41,951 nucleotides of DNA, taken from positions 1 through 41,951 of the forward strand of contig JALLPB010000456.1 of NCBI GenBank assembly GCA_036939975.1, given 5' to 3'. Below the pieces are notes generated by a model. The model saw nothing but the letters and a program-made list of their open reading frames with translations. It searched no databases and was not told the origin of the DNA. Numbering within the stretch: the first letter of the stretch is position 1; each line of letters starts with the position of its first letter. Source of the stretch: Cyclostephanos tholiformis (taxonomy: Eukaryota > Bacillariophyta > Thalassiosirophyceae > Thalassiosirales > Thalassiosiraceae). Below are positions 10,813 to 20,993 of the stretch, in pieces. The position numbers were made by a program, and so were the translations under genes.

Positions 10813-11710
10813 CGCCGTCATCCGGGTTGGATATGACGACGGCGCGCCCTCTCCCAACGTCTTCGTCTTCGTCGTCGTCGTCGTTGTTGCCGTCGTCGTC
10901 TCCGACGCATTGGCGCTCAAAGAAGACGAGCGATCGAAGGAGCAACGGGGGGCACGGCACGGACAGGATTGTCGCCCCCCCCATCCTCCCTCGTGACCGC
11001 TGCCACCGCTGTCTTCCTCCTCGCCTCTCCCCTCCCCTCCCCTCCCCTCACTAACTTTTTGATTGTTGTGTCAATCTTCCCGCCCCCCATGTCCCCCCTT
11101 CATCACGGAGGCGGCGACGGAGGCGGAGGCGGACGTGATGAATATCGTCGGCCGCATCCGGCGGTCGACGTCATCCCCGCCGTTGTCTGGGGGTCAGAGA
11201 GGATGATGGCGCGCCCTCTCCCGACGTCTTCGTCTTCATTGTCGTCGTCGCTGTTGCCGTCGTCGTCGCCGACGCAGTGGCGCTCAAAGAAGAGCGATCG
11301 AAGGAGCGATGGGGGGCACGGCAGGGACGGGATTGTAGCCCCCCCCTCTTCCTCCTCTCCTCTCCCCTCCCCTCACTAAATTTTTTGATTGTTGTGTCAA
11401 CCTGCCTGCCCCCCACATCCCCCTTTCATCACGGAGGCGGCGATGGAGGTGGAGGCGGACGTGACGAAGATCGTCGGCCGCATCCCGCGCCATCTCCCGA
11501 CATCTTCATCATCGTCGTCGTCGTCATCGTCATCGTCAAAGAAGGAGGCGGCGGCGGAGGCGTAGGGGGACGTGACAAAGATCGTCTCGTCAGCCGCATC
11601 CGGCGGTCGTCGTCCTCCCCGCCGCCATCCGGGTTGGATATGACGACGGCGCGCACTCTCCTGACGTCTTCGTCATCGCTGTCGTCGGCCGCATCCAGCG
11701 GGGCCGATCT
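10813..11710. repeat. Three imperfect tandem copies of a ~370-440 bp GC-rich unit
   Basis: The segment GGCGCGC(C/A)CTCTCC(C/T)...ACGTCTTCGTC recurs at about 10841, 11208 and 11648. Each is preceded or followed by shared blocks: CATCCGGGTTGGATATGACG at about 10819 and 11627; the GCGCTCAAAGAAGA..GCGATCGAAGGAG block at about 10912 and 11280; and TTTTTTGATTGTTGTGTCAA at about 11055 and 11380. Copies contain (TCG)n and (GTC)n stretches. The open frames across the area are by-products of the stop-poor triplets. This is a local segmental duplication, possibly of a decayed coding exon. Confidence 0.75.
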
Positions 11711-11786
11711 CAATTATTTAGCAGGCGTAGATCACCGTGCTCAACTAGAGTAATAGAGATATACCACTTGCGTGATATTTGATCAC

Positions 11787-11980
11787 TGCCAAGTTTGTGT
11801 CCAAGTGCCAAATTCGAACTTGGTTGCCAAGTTCGAACTTGGCAGTATTTGTGCCAAGTTGATAATTTTCTGCCAAGTTTTTTTGGCTTGGTATACTTTC
11901 CACTAGTTCCGCCCGTAGCGACTGCCAAGTTCGAACTTGGCTGCCAAGTTTGAAACTTGGCAGCCAAGTTCGAACTTGGC
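11787..11980. repeat. Cluster of 18-bp palindromes GCCAAGTTCGAACTTGGC
   Basis: Three perfect copies of the palindrome GCCAAGTTCGAACTTGGC lie at 11826-11843, 11924-11941 and 11963-11980. A 19-base variant lies at 11943-11961 and half copies or diverged copies at about 11787, 11807, 11852 and 11871. Their arms can also pair with each other. The cluster sits between the GC-rich duplication and the acidic coding-like region. It could be a MITE/satellite-type element or clustered binding sites for a dimeric protein; the sequence does not decide. Confidence 0.85.
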
Positions 11981-12188
11981 AGTGATTTTTTGATTTGAAG
12001 AAAGATGAAAAAGCAGGAAGACACTAGCTGACACGGTTTCTCAACTTGCATTTCGACTCCGAAAAAAAGGAACACCGTGGAAAGCCATAGAAAAGGACTG
12101 AAAAAAAAGACTCCCACACGCTTCTTGCCCTCTCTCCCTCCTCCCTCCTCCTCCCTCCTCCTCCCTCCTTCGACGTCGACGACTTTGG

Positions 12189-13210
12189 CAGGGAGCAAAT
12201 CAAACGCCGTCGGACGGTCCGAGCGATTCGGATTCCAATACGGAGGAGGGGGAGGGGGAAGTCAATGATGGTGGATTTTTGACGTCTGCGGGCATCGTTG
12301 TGAGCTATGGCGACAAAGACAACAACGACGACCTCATGACGATCCTACGTATGGCGGAGGACCTCAAGGACGCGAGGCGCAGGATCGCCGAGGCGGAGGA
12401 TGAAATACCTCCAAGGAGGAGAAAAAGCGACGGGGCGGGGGAGGGGGGGAAGGAGGATGATATAGTGGATGGAGCGGCGGGGGGGGGGTAGGAGGAAGAG
12501 GACCGCGAGGGGTAGGGGGGGGAAGGGAATGCGACGGACGACGGGGGGGATGATATCGAGGGGGGGGAGAGGGAGTTGGAGGACGAGGTGGCCACGGGTG
12601 GCGGGGGGGACGAATTCATGGAAACGTTGTACCACCTTGCGGAATCGGACGTTTCCAGGAGGAAGACGTGCTTAGACGACAGCGGAGGTATCGCAGGGGT
12701 ACCAATGCGGACGGCGCATCCTCGAAGGTCGGGTCGAGGAGGGGTAGGAGGAGGAGGGACGCGCTCCGTGGAGTCGGGGGGGATGGCACCGTTTCCAACT
12801 GGGGGGACAATGCGGCCACGGCGACGACGACAACGAGCGCGTTGCGGAATGATCGGTAGTCGTTGATGTTGCCAACGGCAACTACCGGCGTCGTCACCAC
12901 AGTCGATTCTGCCACATTCGACGACATGCTCGTCGACGCGTTCCGATCCATGATATACCTCCCCTCGTCCATGCCAGGGACAATCGGGACGGGCCTGCCC
13001 TCACCGGATGGCAGTGCATCCTTGCGAACGTCGACGTGGCATCGCGTCGTAGGTCGTAGGCTCACGCTGTACCACGGCCTCATGGCCGAATTGGGCGGCG
13101 CCGCCTCGCACGGCGGACAACGGGCAAACGACAACGACGACGACGACAATGGAGCCAATGGGGGGGGGCGACGGCGGGAAGAGGAGGAAGAGGAAAGACA
13201 ATTACATTGA
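12189..13210 (+). pseudogene. Acidic coding-like sequence broken by frameshifts (unrecognised)
   Basis: A frame running from about 12189 to 12491 reads as a plausible acidic protein (LTSAGIVVSYGDKDNNDDL, then MTILRMAEDLKDARRRIAEA) and stops in a G-run near 12480. A second frame (12530-12720) continues with GDEFMETLYHLAESDVS. A third (12668-13210, one TAG at 12857) contains FDDMLVDAFRSMIYLPSSM and TWHRVVGRRLTLYHGLM. The breaks fall in or near G homopolymers. This may be a decayed gene or a real gene with homopolymer sequencing errors. I recognise no family and see no convincing introns. Confidence 0.4.
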
Positions 13211-13421
13211 TTCCATGATAAGGCGGAGATACCGGGTCCACTCCGAGCCCCAACGTGTGTCGACGCCGCCAGCGTGATTGGGGCGGCAGTCACCGAGACC
13301 CAAGGCCTGCAAACAGACCCAGGAGCAGCAGGGTGAGCGAGGAGAACAAGGACGCCAAAAGCGAGGAGAGTACCAAATACTAGGCCCTTTTTTTGTTATG
13401 ATAGCATTACATTTATACTTA

Positions 13422-13505
13422 GTAACACATTTTTTACTAGCGTAACACCCTGTCTGTAACACTAGTAAAACTTATTAGGCAGTAGCAAAGTGTAAAAAAT
13501 GTTAC
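13422..13505. repeat. Nested inverted repeat (hairpin)
   Basis: An outer pair, GTAACACATTTTTTAC (13422-13438) and GTAAAAAATGTTAC (13492-13505), encloses an inner pair, ACTAGCGTAACA and TGTAACACTAGT (about 13436-13466). The ~84-bp unit can fold into a long hairpin. It may be a small MITE remnant; I cannot identify target-site duplications. Confidence 0.65.
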
Positions 13506-13672
13506 AGAATTCCCTCAGCCTCATTCCTCCAAGAAAATAAACCCCTAGCTACACCAACGACCGACGGAGGATTTATTTTCACATCACCAACTTCGGCGAT
13601 GATATTAATATTCAAAACTGATAACATTTCGCCTGCCTCCTCTCTAGAATCACCTATTTTACCACGACGACG

Positions 13673-15030
13673 ATGGATCTTACGCCGAAACACTCCACTC
13701 CATGGCTGTCCATCTTCGACTGTTGCCATCCTCCATCATCTGTATCGTCGCCGCCGCCGCCGCGGCCCAACGACAAGATCAACGGCGATGGTTTCGATGA
13801 CGATGTCGACGATGACGATGATGACGTCGTCGGGTTTCAACTCGCACCGTCGTGTTCCGGGGTGGTGGACAAGGTCATCGTTGGGATGGACGACGATGAG
13901 AATAACGCGGTCCGTCCCGAAACTCCGTCGACCGCTTGTACTACGGATAGTTCCGAAGGTGAGGAATCGAGGTGGGGTGTAGTAATAATATATGTATTAT
14001 CACATCGAACATTGTCCCCCACCCCCCCTCCTTATTCGCTATTAATCTCATACATCCCCCCTCCCCCCTCTCGCCCCCACACACCCCCCCCAGGCGCATC
14101 ATTCGCGACCGATGATGACGATGACTTCATCGGTATGATCGACGTCGCATCAACGCCCGATCATCATCATCACTCGCGCGATACGACGACTCGACGACGC
14201 GTTCGATTACTACATCGAGGACGAGATGGACGGCGAATTTCGCCGCCGCATCCGTCGTCGGGGTCGAATGCCACGATGGAAACACGACCCGATGTCCCTC
14301 GATGATATTAGGGGATGAGCGATCCGTCGAGTTCGTCGGTTTGGATGATCCGAACGATGACGGTGTCATTTGAGCGACCCCGACGAGGCCGATTATTGGT
14401 ATGCCTCCTACTGCCCCGGTATCGACGTCGACGATATGACGACGGGGAGGCGACGTCGTGGTCTCCGCGACGAGGATGATCGACGTACGGTGTACGCGAA
14501 TCTCGAACGCGATGAGGACGACGGATGAGGAGGTGTACGACGATGTTCCCGAAATCGACGTCACGGAGGGGTGGGGTTGGGGGAGGAGAGGACCCGACGC
14601 ATGATGATGATACGGGCTACGATGGACCGCGTGGGACGGCGCAACGAGGGGATTGGGCGAATTTTCTCCCCGTCCGAGACGACGGCGACGATGCGATAGT
14701 CAACTTCTCCCAAATCGCGTCCTTGGTCGTGCTTAGTGGCCTTTTGGAATCGTTCTCGCCCGCGAGACGATCATGTACGCGTGGGAAGAAAATTTCACGG
14801 TGCATGATAATGAACAACGATAATAATCGGGAGGGTGGTCTTCGCACGATGACGACGAGGACGTTGCATTTTCAGGAGGACGACAAATTCGAGGTGATCC
14901 CGCGGCTGAAGGGGGGGGGACAACGAGGAAGGGTCCGTTTGAATGTTATAACACATTTTAATTCGACGAAAGGGATCAATAGTGATACCGCTGGATTTTT
15001 CATTTATATGTATCCACATGCACCGGGATG
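13673..15030 (+). pseudogene. Asp-rich protein gene remnant, one probable intron, several frameshifts
   Basis: The ATG at 13673 opens a frame (MDLTPKHSTPW...) with an acidic tract, then ...TDSSEG and a donor GTGAGG at about 13960. A C-rich tract ending CCCAG at 14093-14094 leads into GASFATDDDDDFIGMIDV. From 14190 the coding-like sequence moves between frames: DAFDYYIEDEMDGEFRRRI, then VEFVGLDDPNDDGV, then DEADYWYASYCPGIDVDD, then EVYDDVPEIDV and finally GDWANFLPVRDDGDDAIVNFS. Stops or shifts separate the pieces. The peptides look like one continuous ancestral protein, which I do not recognise. It could belong with the broken sequence at 12189-13210. Confidence 0.45.
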
Positions 15031-15447
15031 ACTCATTTCGAATCGAAGGATATGTCGATATCATCACAGTTGTTTTCGTGAACGCGTTAAAGCGATGCTA
15101 TAATATTATATACATTATGTAATCACATCGTATAAGTTTGCTGCCCTGACAGTCACGCCTACTCACAACTGAGTTCTTGTATCTGATCGGAATGTATTCA
15201 CGACCGAGCCAGGTCCCCTCCTTTCCTCGGGATATTTGTCAGGGTGTGAGGGCCAAAGCACGTCTCATCACCGACGGCATGATACCGACGATATTATTAT
15301 GACAGCGCGGCCAATTCTTGTAGGATCGTGGATCGTGGTGTACGTATGGTATGGTACCACACTACCAAGAGAAAAAATAATAATAAAATAAATCCCTTGC
15401 CAGCCTCTCTGTCATAATTTTCAGTAAATATCATATTGACAACGAGG
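15031..15447. other. Spacer before the DUF2828-like gene
   Basis: No gene seen. The stretch is AT-rich around 15100-15125 and contains GTATGGTATGGTACCAC at about 15343, resembling the string upstream of the ATPase gene. A minus-strand frame at 15297-15623 runs against the better-supported plus-strand coding and is rejected. Confidence 0.45.
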
Positions 15448-17449
15448 ATGATGCACCATATGGAACACCTTCCGGAGAACATCGATTTCACCGAGAACCG
15501 GAGGCCGTGCCTCAAGGGGAGCGGGGATGCGTGATTGGACTTCCTTTTACGGGCAGTACCCGGGATAACCAAGGACGAATTCGGCAAGCGCTTCGCCGAT
15601 GCATGGCGCGATGACCCACTCATCGCCCTGCGCCTGGTGTTCCGAATCGGGAACTACAGGAGGGGGGATGGCGGGAAGCTCGATCGTGTCAACTTCCTCC
15701 GTGGTTTGATGGAGATTTGGAAGGTGGACCCCCGAGACGCTTCTCCTGAACGTGAGAGAGATCGCGGTGCAGGGGTGCTACAAGACGCTTTTGGACCTCC
15801 TACAGGAAGTTCCATGGGGCACTTTCGAGGCCAACCTTGCTGCTGCTGGTGAGCACAAGAGTCACCGCACCCAGATTCGGCAGAAACGTGCCAAAGCGGA
15901 GCGCAGGAAAAAGAAGGAGGCTAGCCAGGGGGCCCTTAAGTTTGCGTTTGCAGACGCCGAAGGGAAAGAGCTTCGCGAGCTGTACCGCCCCTTTGCGAAT
16001 TCACTTCTGGGAGCTCAGATGCGAGGTGAATCATCTAAGCGCAAATTGAAAGGTGAAGAGCTCTGGCGGGGACGGAACCGTGGTGAATGGGTGTCCAACG
16101 AGGTCAGGGACTGTTTCTACAAGTTTATTCGAGAGCGCGAGCAATCCCTCCAAACCAGTGCCAAGGAGAAGAGACTTGCGAGGAGGGATGCTGTGGCTTT
16201 GCGAGTGGCAGGGATGATGGAAAACGAAAGGAGGCTGTACGATGCCGTGGCTTCAATATTTGCAGAGGATCTTGCAAAGGAGAGGCAGCAGCAGATCGCA
16301 GTTGCAGCTGGAACCGAGACAAGCGTGTCGGGCCTTGCTGCCAAGTGGACTCCTTCTCCAGACGGCATGCACGACAGGAACACGCTCGTGGTGGACGCCA
16401 TCATTGCGCTCTTAGATGAGCAGGTGTTGAACACCAAGGGCAGCACGCCACGGATAAGGTACCACCAGATGTGTGCCGAGGTTCGTAGTGCGGCCAAAAT
16501 TCCTGATAGCTTCATCGGGAGGGGTGAGTGGAATCTCGCGGACTACCAACGCATGCCTAGTGTGTGCAGGAAAGTTTACGGCGCGAGGTTGTTCAAGAAG
16601 CACGATGAGGAGAGATACATCAAGTTCTTAGGCGACGCCATAATGGCTGTCCAAGCTGGCGAAAAGCCCCTTGTCCACTCTGGCGCACTCCTCCCGCATA
16701 CAGTGACCGGGAGTGCCATGAGTGACTCCGTTGAGGCGGACCTCCAGTGGCATGGTCTAGTCACGCGCCTTATTCAGGCGCGTTCAAGCCATGATAATGA
16801 AGAGTTAGTAATTCCTGTCTGTGACGTGAGCGGGTCCATGGCAGGTGAGCCAATGGAGGTCGCAATTGCGCTATCGCTGCTGCTAGCCGATTCCGCACCA
16901 AAAGACAGCCCCGTCTTTGGTAAAATTTTCACGTTCCATGAGCAACCCCAGCTCCTAACCGTGCCGAATATCCCAGACTACTCCATTGGCGAAATGGCCG
17001 AAGGAGGGCTGGCCAAGCGGGTGGCGTGGGTTAGGAATATGCCTTGGGGGTACAACACCAACTTTGATGCTGTCATGGACCTTTTGCTTGAATTGTGCAT
17101 CCAGCATGCCCTGCCACCGGAGCGAGCTGCTGCTATGAAAGTGTGCGTGTTTACCAGCATGCAGTTTGACGAGGGACGCGGGTCGCATCGGGCCACGCCT
17201 TGGGAGACTGCACACGAATCATTGGTTCGTAGGTGGCAGGATGCAGGGTACCCGTCTGCCCCACGCATCGTGTACTGGAATCTGCGCCCAGCGAGTGTGC
17301 CTGTGAAGAAGACCGAAGAGGGAGTGGTGATGCGCAGCGGATTCTCGTCGAGCTTGCTCGAGGCATTCATGGCTGGTAACATGGACAAGTTTAGCCCCAT
17401 CTTGAAAATGCTTCAGCTCCTCCGAAAGGTATGCTACCTTCGACTTTGA
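15448..17449 (+). pseudogene. DUF2828-like protein with C-terminal vWA domain; one stop and one frameshift
   Basis: The family is recognisable from the N-terminal AWRDDPLIALRLVFRIGNYR-type helix and a C-terminal vWA domain, as in plant, fungal and giant-virus DUF2828 proteins related to the Ro60/TROVE fold. A frame from the ATG at 15448 meets TGA at 15532, resumes at 15535, and needs a one-base shift in the C5 run at 15729-15733 to join the long 3' frame. That frame (15752-17449) is intact for 565 residues. The vWA has DVSGSM (MIDAS) and GYNTNF, but the third MIDAS position, usually S-D-M, reads TSM. A possible donor (AAAG|GTATGC) near 17429 would allow a further exon. Either a young pseudogene or a sequencing error plus an unusual start. 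A plausible product beginning at an ATG near 15752 would lack the N-terminal helices. Function is unknown in the family. Confidence 0.75.
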
Positions 17450-17709
17450 CTCAGTGCCAGACACATTGAAATGGACTGAGGACAGGAGTTGGTTATGCTC
17501 ATGTTTACATCAATGTCTCTTAGTTTAATCAAAGGTGAGAATTATATTTAATACTAGGAATATAGCACAACAAAGTACACAAGAGTCTTCCATTTTCTTC
17601 AATCCAGATACAAAGCGAGCTGGCCTTGGTGCCCACCAAGCTTTTCTCGTTGTGGTTCGTCATCCAAAGAGATCATACCATAGCCCTAAGGAACATCCTC
17701 ACACGGCAT

Positions 17710-20119
17710 TCATGCCAAAACAACCTCCTCCGCAGGCTTCTTCTCATTCATGACAGGCTTGGGGGAAGGGCCTAGGAAGGCCTCAGGCATCACTGACGAG
17801 TGGTGGTGAGAAATCTTCCACTCTCCATCTTCCCAAACGTACACGAAGGAATATCTACCCTTGACCTTATCACCGGTGGATCCCATGGTGAACTCATAGA
17901 TCCCAGCATCTTGACACCAGTTGTGGCCGATGGTGACGTAGCTGTGGTGCATTTTGTATTTTCAACACAGAGAAAACGGACTGAGTATTACACATTAACC
18001 ATAACTAAATCATCATCATGATAACACGTACCTTTCCAAGATTTTTCCTTGTGGCCTTTTGAGCGTCGCGACGCATAACGCAAGGAGTATAGAGAGAGAG
18101 GATCAGAATAAATACACAAACCAAATCAAGGTGCCCCCCGAATTCGAAACGACAACAAAGGACTCACTTCTTCTTCAAGAAACCCACGAAGTAATCTTTG
18201 ATCAAATGGTAATCTGTCCTGGGAACATCGGACACAGTAGGAAGGAGGACAGGCTTGGAGGCGTAACGCTTCGCAACAGCATCAGGATCCTCAGTAGCCA
18301 ACGCCGAGTTCCAGAGATAGAACAAATTTTTTACCTCCTCCTCGGTAATGGCTTTGGGCATGGTGCCCTCCGGCATAACAGAGGAGTGATGCTGGGAGAT
18401 CTTCCATTCTCCATCCTCGAAAACGTACACGAATGTGTATCGTCCCTTGACCTTGGCGCCAGTGGCACCCATGGTGAATTCGTAGATGCCAGCATCTTGT
18501 GCCCAATTGGCACCGACGATGATGTTGCCACTTTCAATCTTGGACGGTCCACACGACGAACATGATAGTCATTTAGGTATTCTGATATGCTACATAAAAA
18601 GAATGCAAAAGATTATTCATAGACCACTTACCACACCCTGGGGTTCCAACTTGAGAAAATTAGTAAAGTAGTCCACGATGCCAGGATGGTCTGTCCTAGG
18701 TATATCGGACACGGTCGGCAAGAGAACTGCAGCTTTCGAATACCTCTGGGCAACCTTGAGCGGATCCTTGGTCGCCAACGCGTCGTTCCACAGATTGAAT
18801 AGTCCTCGGACCTCTTTCTCGGTAATGGGTTCGCCGACAACGATTCCCTCAGGCATGACAGAGGAATGATGATGATTGATCTTCCACTCTCCGTCCTCCC
18901 ATACATAAACGAAGGAGTATCGTCCTTTGACTTTCTTACCAGTTGCGCCCATGGTGAATTCATAGATACCAACGTCTTGGCACCAGTTGTGACCAATGGT
19001 GACGTGAGAATCTAAAATCTCTCCCTGTGCTGTGGATCAGAGGAGGAACAGCATCGAGGTGATATATTTCATTCATTCATGCATCAAGTGGTTGCGAGAA
19101 TTTTTTCACTCACGTTTCAACTTCAGAAAGTTCGTGAAGTAGTCTTCAATACTCGCGAAGTCCGTCCGAGGCGTATCAGAAACAGTGGGGAGCAGCACTC
19201 CCTTCTTGGCATAGCGCGATGCAACCTTCTTTGGATCCAAAGTACTCAACGCGGTGTTCCATAGGCCGAACAAACCACGAACCTCGTCTTCGGTGATAGA
19301 CTTTCCCATCGCGATCTCCTCGGGCATTACGGAGGAGTGATGATGCTGAATCTTCCACTGCCCGCCCTCTTGCACGTAGTTGTAGGTGTAGCGTGCCTTC
19401 ACCTTGTCGCCAGTGGCGCCCATGGTAAACTCGTAAATACCCGCATCCTATGAAAAAAATAAGTGGCAATAAATGACATGTTTATCAATTGTCATTCCAA
19501 CGCATTGTATATGGCGACGAGTGAAGACACGGCCTTACCGTTGCCCAGCCATCACCAATGTGGATGTCGCCTGACAATATCTTGCCTTTTACAGCAGTGA
19601 ACGTAAATGAAGTTAGTTAGACTATGACAGCATCAAACAAGAGAATGAATGTGTGGTACAGCTCGACTCACCTTGGGGCTTCTTTTTGAGGAAGGCGTCG
19701 AAGTAGTCCTTCACTGCATTGAAGTTAGTGCGAGGTTCATCGCTGACGGTGGGAAGCAACACGGGTTTCTTGATGTATCGATCAGCAACGATGCGAGAGT
19801 CGCCGGTGGCGAGGGCCGAGTTCCACAGCTCGAAGAGAGCGCGGACCTCCTTTTCGGTGATATTGCCCGTGCCCGTTGTGTCGGCCTTCCCGGTGATGAC
19901 GTCCGTTGTGTCGATCTCAATGGCGTTGGTCGGCGCTACTGACTTTTTCGACGATACCTTGGACACATTAGATTTTCCAGACTTGACTACTAGGTTTCGA
20001 AGTCCGGAATTCAAGCTGGTAGAAGGCAAACGAGGAGAATGAACAGACACAGGCGCAAATGCATCCGAGCTTGAGATCTGCAGCGCGCAGAATGCGGCAA
20101 GATGGGAGAACTTCATCAT
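17710..20119 (-). CDS. Plastid-targeted iota-type carbonic anhydrase, four tandem CaMKII-AD/SnoaL-like domains, seven exons
   Basis: Exons 20119-19672, 19585-19539, 19447-19114, 19029-18632, 18538-18168, 18055-18032 (24-nt microexon) and 17941-17710 join in frame to 617 residues. The N-terminus is a hydrophobic signal followed by DAFAP (19-23), the diatom plastid presequence motif, and a basic Ser-rich transit stretch. Four ~130-residue repeats begin at ITE(K/D/E)EV: 87, 216, 345 and 473. Each has LLPTVSD.PRT, then YEFTMG.TG.KVK.RY, and ends in HHHSSVMPE (200, 329, 458 as QHHSS, 586). HHHSS is a signature of iota-CA (LCIP63 of Thalassiosira pseudonana, a low-CO2-induced plastid enzyme), which interconverts CO2 and bicarbonate in the carbon-concentrating mechanism. 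Junctions are confirmed because each repeat recovers the linker (K)PQG(K/E)IL; the microexon supplies it for repeat 4. It is likely CO2-regulated (see promoter boxes). Confidence 0.92.
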
Positions 20120-20993
20120 AACAACTTTTTATGGAGAGCGGCGAGGGTGTTGACTCTTTTCGGGAGAGGAAAGTGATGAATTGTGAGCACCTTTGTGTAC
20201 TCTCCGTTAGTAGAGCTCTTGGTTGGGTTCACTCTCTCTCTCGCTCTCTTTTTTTGGATCTTCTGGAACGAAATTCGATGACGTATTCTTCAAAAGTATA
20301 TGGACTCCTACGTCAATAGTCAATGTTCCGATCGACGTCATCCCACCGTCACAAAAACGTGGTCAGTTCTTCAAAAAAAGAATATCTTTCGTCTCAGAGA
20401 TGTCACGAAGGGGCCGAACGCCTCCTGACCCTGGCAGAGGATTGTTCGGCGGCTGGCCTTTGAAGGTTCATGACCGTGTACGTCCCTTCGCAAACACATG
20501 CGGCAGTGGATGACTATATATTATAACAACTTTTATTGCCCTCCCCGGCAAGTGGAGCGAGACGATGAAGAGCTTTCGGGGGAAGCTCGTAAATTGATGA
20601 AGATGCTCGTGTGAGAGAAGATAATAATGCTGACATGGGTTTTGGTTGGATTTTGTGATGAGGAGTGCGCATCATTCCGTGCGATTGGCTCATCACATGA
20701 CCATGTGCACGTCAACCGTGTACGAGAAGAAACAACCATCGTTTAGGGTCCATAATCCATCTTGATGATTCGAGGTTCCCATGTGTGAAGGTCAATATTG
20801 AATGGGTGAAAATATATATTTCATGAAAATTGGGAGGTGCCGATTTCGGTTCAATGCGAACAAGAAATTTGGCAATTACGAGCCTCCCCACGATTGGAAC
20901 ATCGCATGCATCCGAGTATTTGCTCAAATGAACGATGAATCGTTTGTGTAGGCTCTCTCTCATAATTCATCAACTAGAGAACTCAGCATAATC
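20120..20993. other. Divergent promoter region, carbonic anhydrase (-) and zinc-finger gene (+)
   Basis: This separates the two divergent starts at 20119 and 20994. It contains a CT-rich tract at about 20228-20255, three TGACGT/ACGTCA hexamers (listed separately) and a fourth ACGTCA at 20709-20714. Minus-strand frames at 20514-20963 have no recognisable motif and I do not call them. Confidence 0.5.
20279..20340 (-). promoter_or_regulatory. Candidate CO2/cAMP-responsive elements upstream of iota-CA
   Basis: TGACGT at 20279-20284 and ACGTCA at 20310-20315 and 20335-20340 lie 160-221 bases upstream of the carbonic anhydrase ATG. The hexamer matches the CO2-cAMP-responsive element (CCRE) consensus described in the Phaeodactylum ptca1 beta-CA promoter, where both orientations act together with a bZIP factor. 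The hexamers are seen directly; the regulatory role is inferred. The window is generally rich in ACGTC from GAC triplets, which lowers the significance. Confidence 0.5.

Noticed and set aside
11277..11753. Gene in the GC-rich duplicated region
   Set aside because: Frames differ between copies of the duplication, composition is triplet repeat, and no copy keeps a common protein.
15297..15623. Minus-strand frame overlapping the start of the DUF2828-like gene
   Set aside because: The plus strand carries conserved family helices here; the antisense frame has no motif.
20712..20963. Possible small minus-strand gene upstream of the zinc-finger gene
   Set aside because: No motif, no splice context and it occupies a promoter interval; insufficient support.
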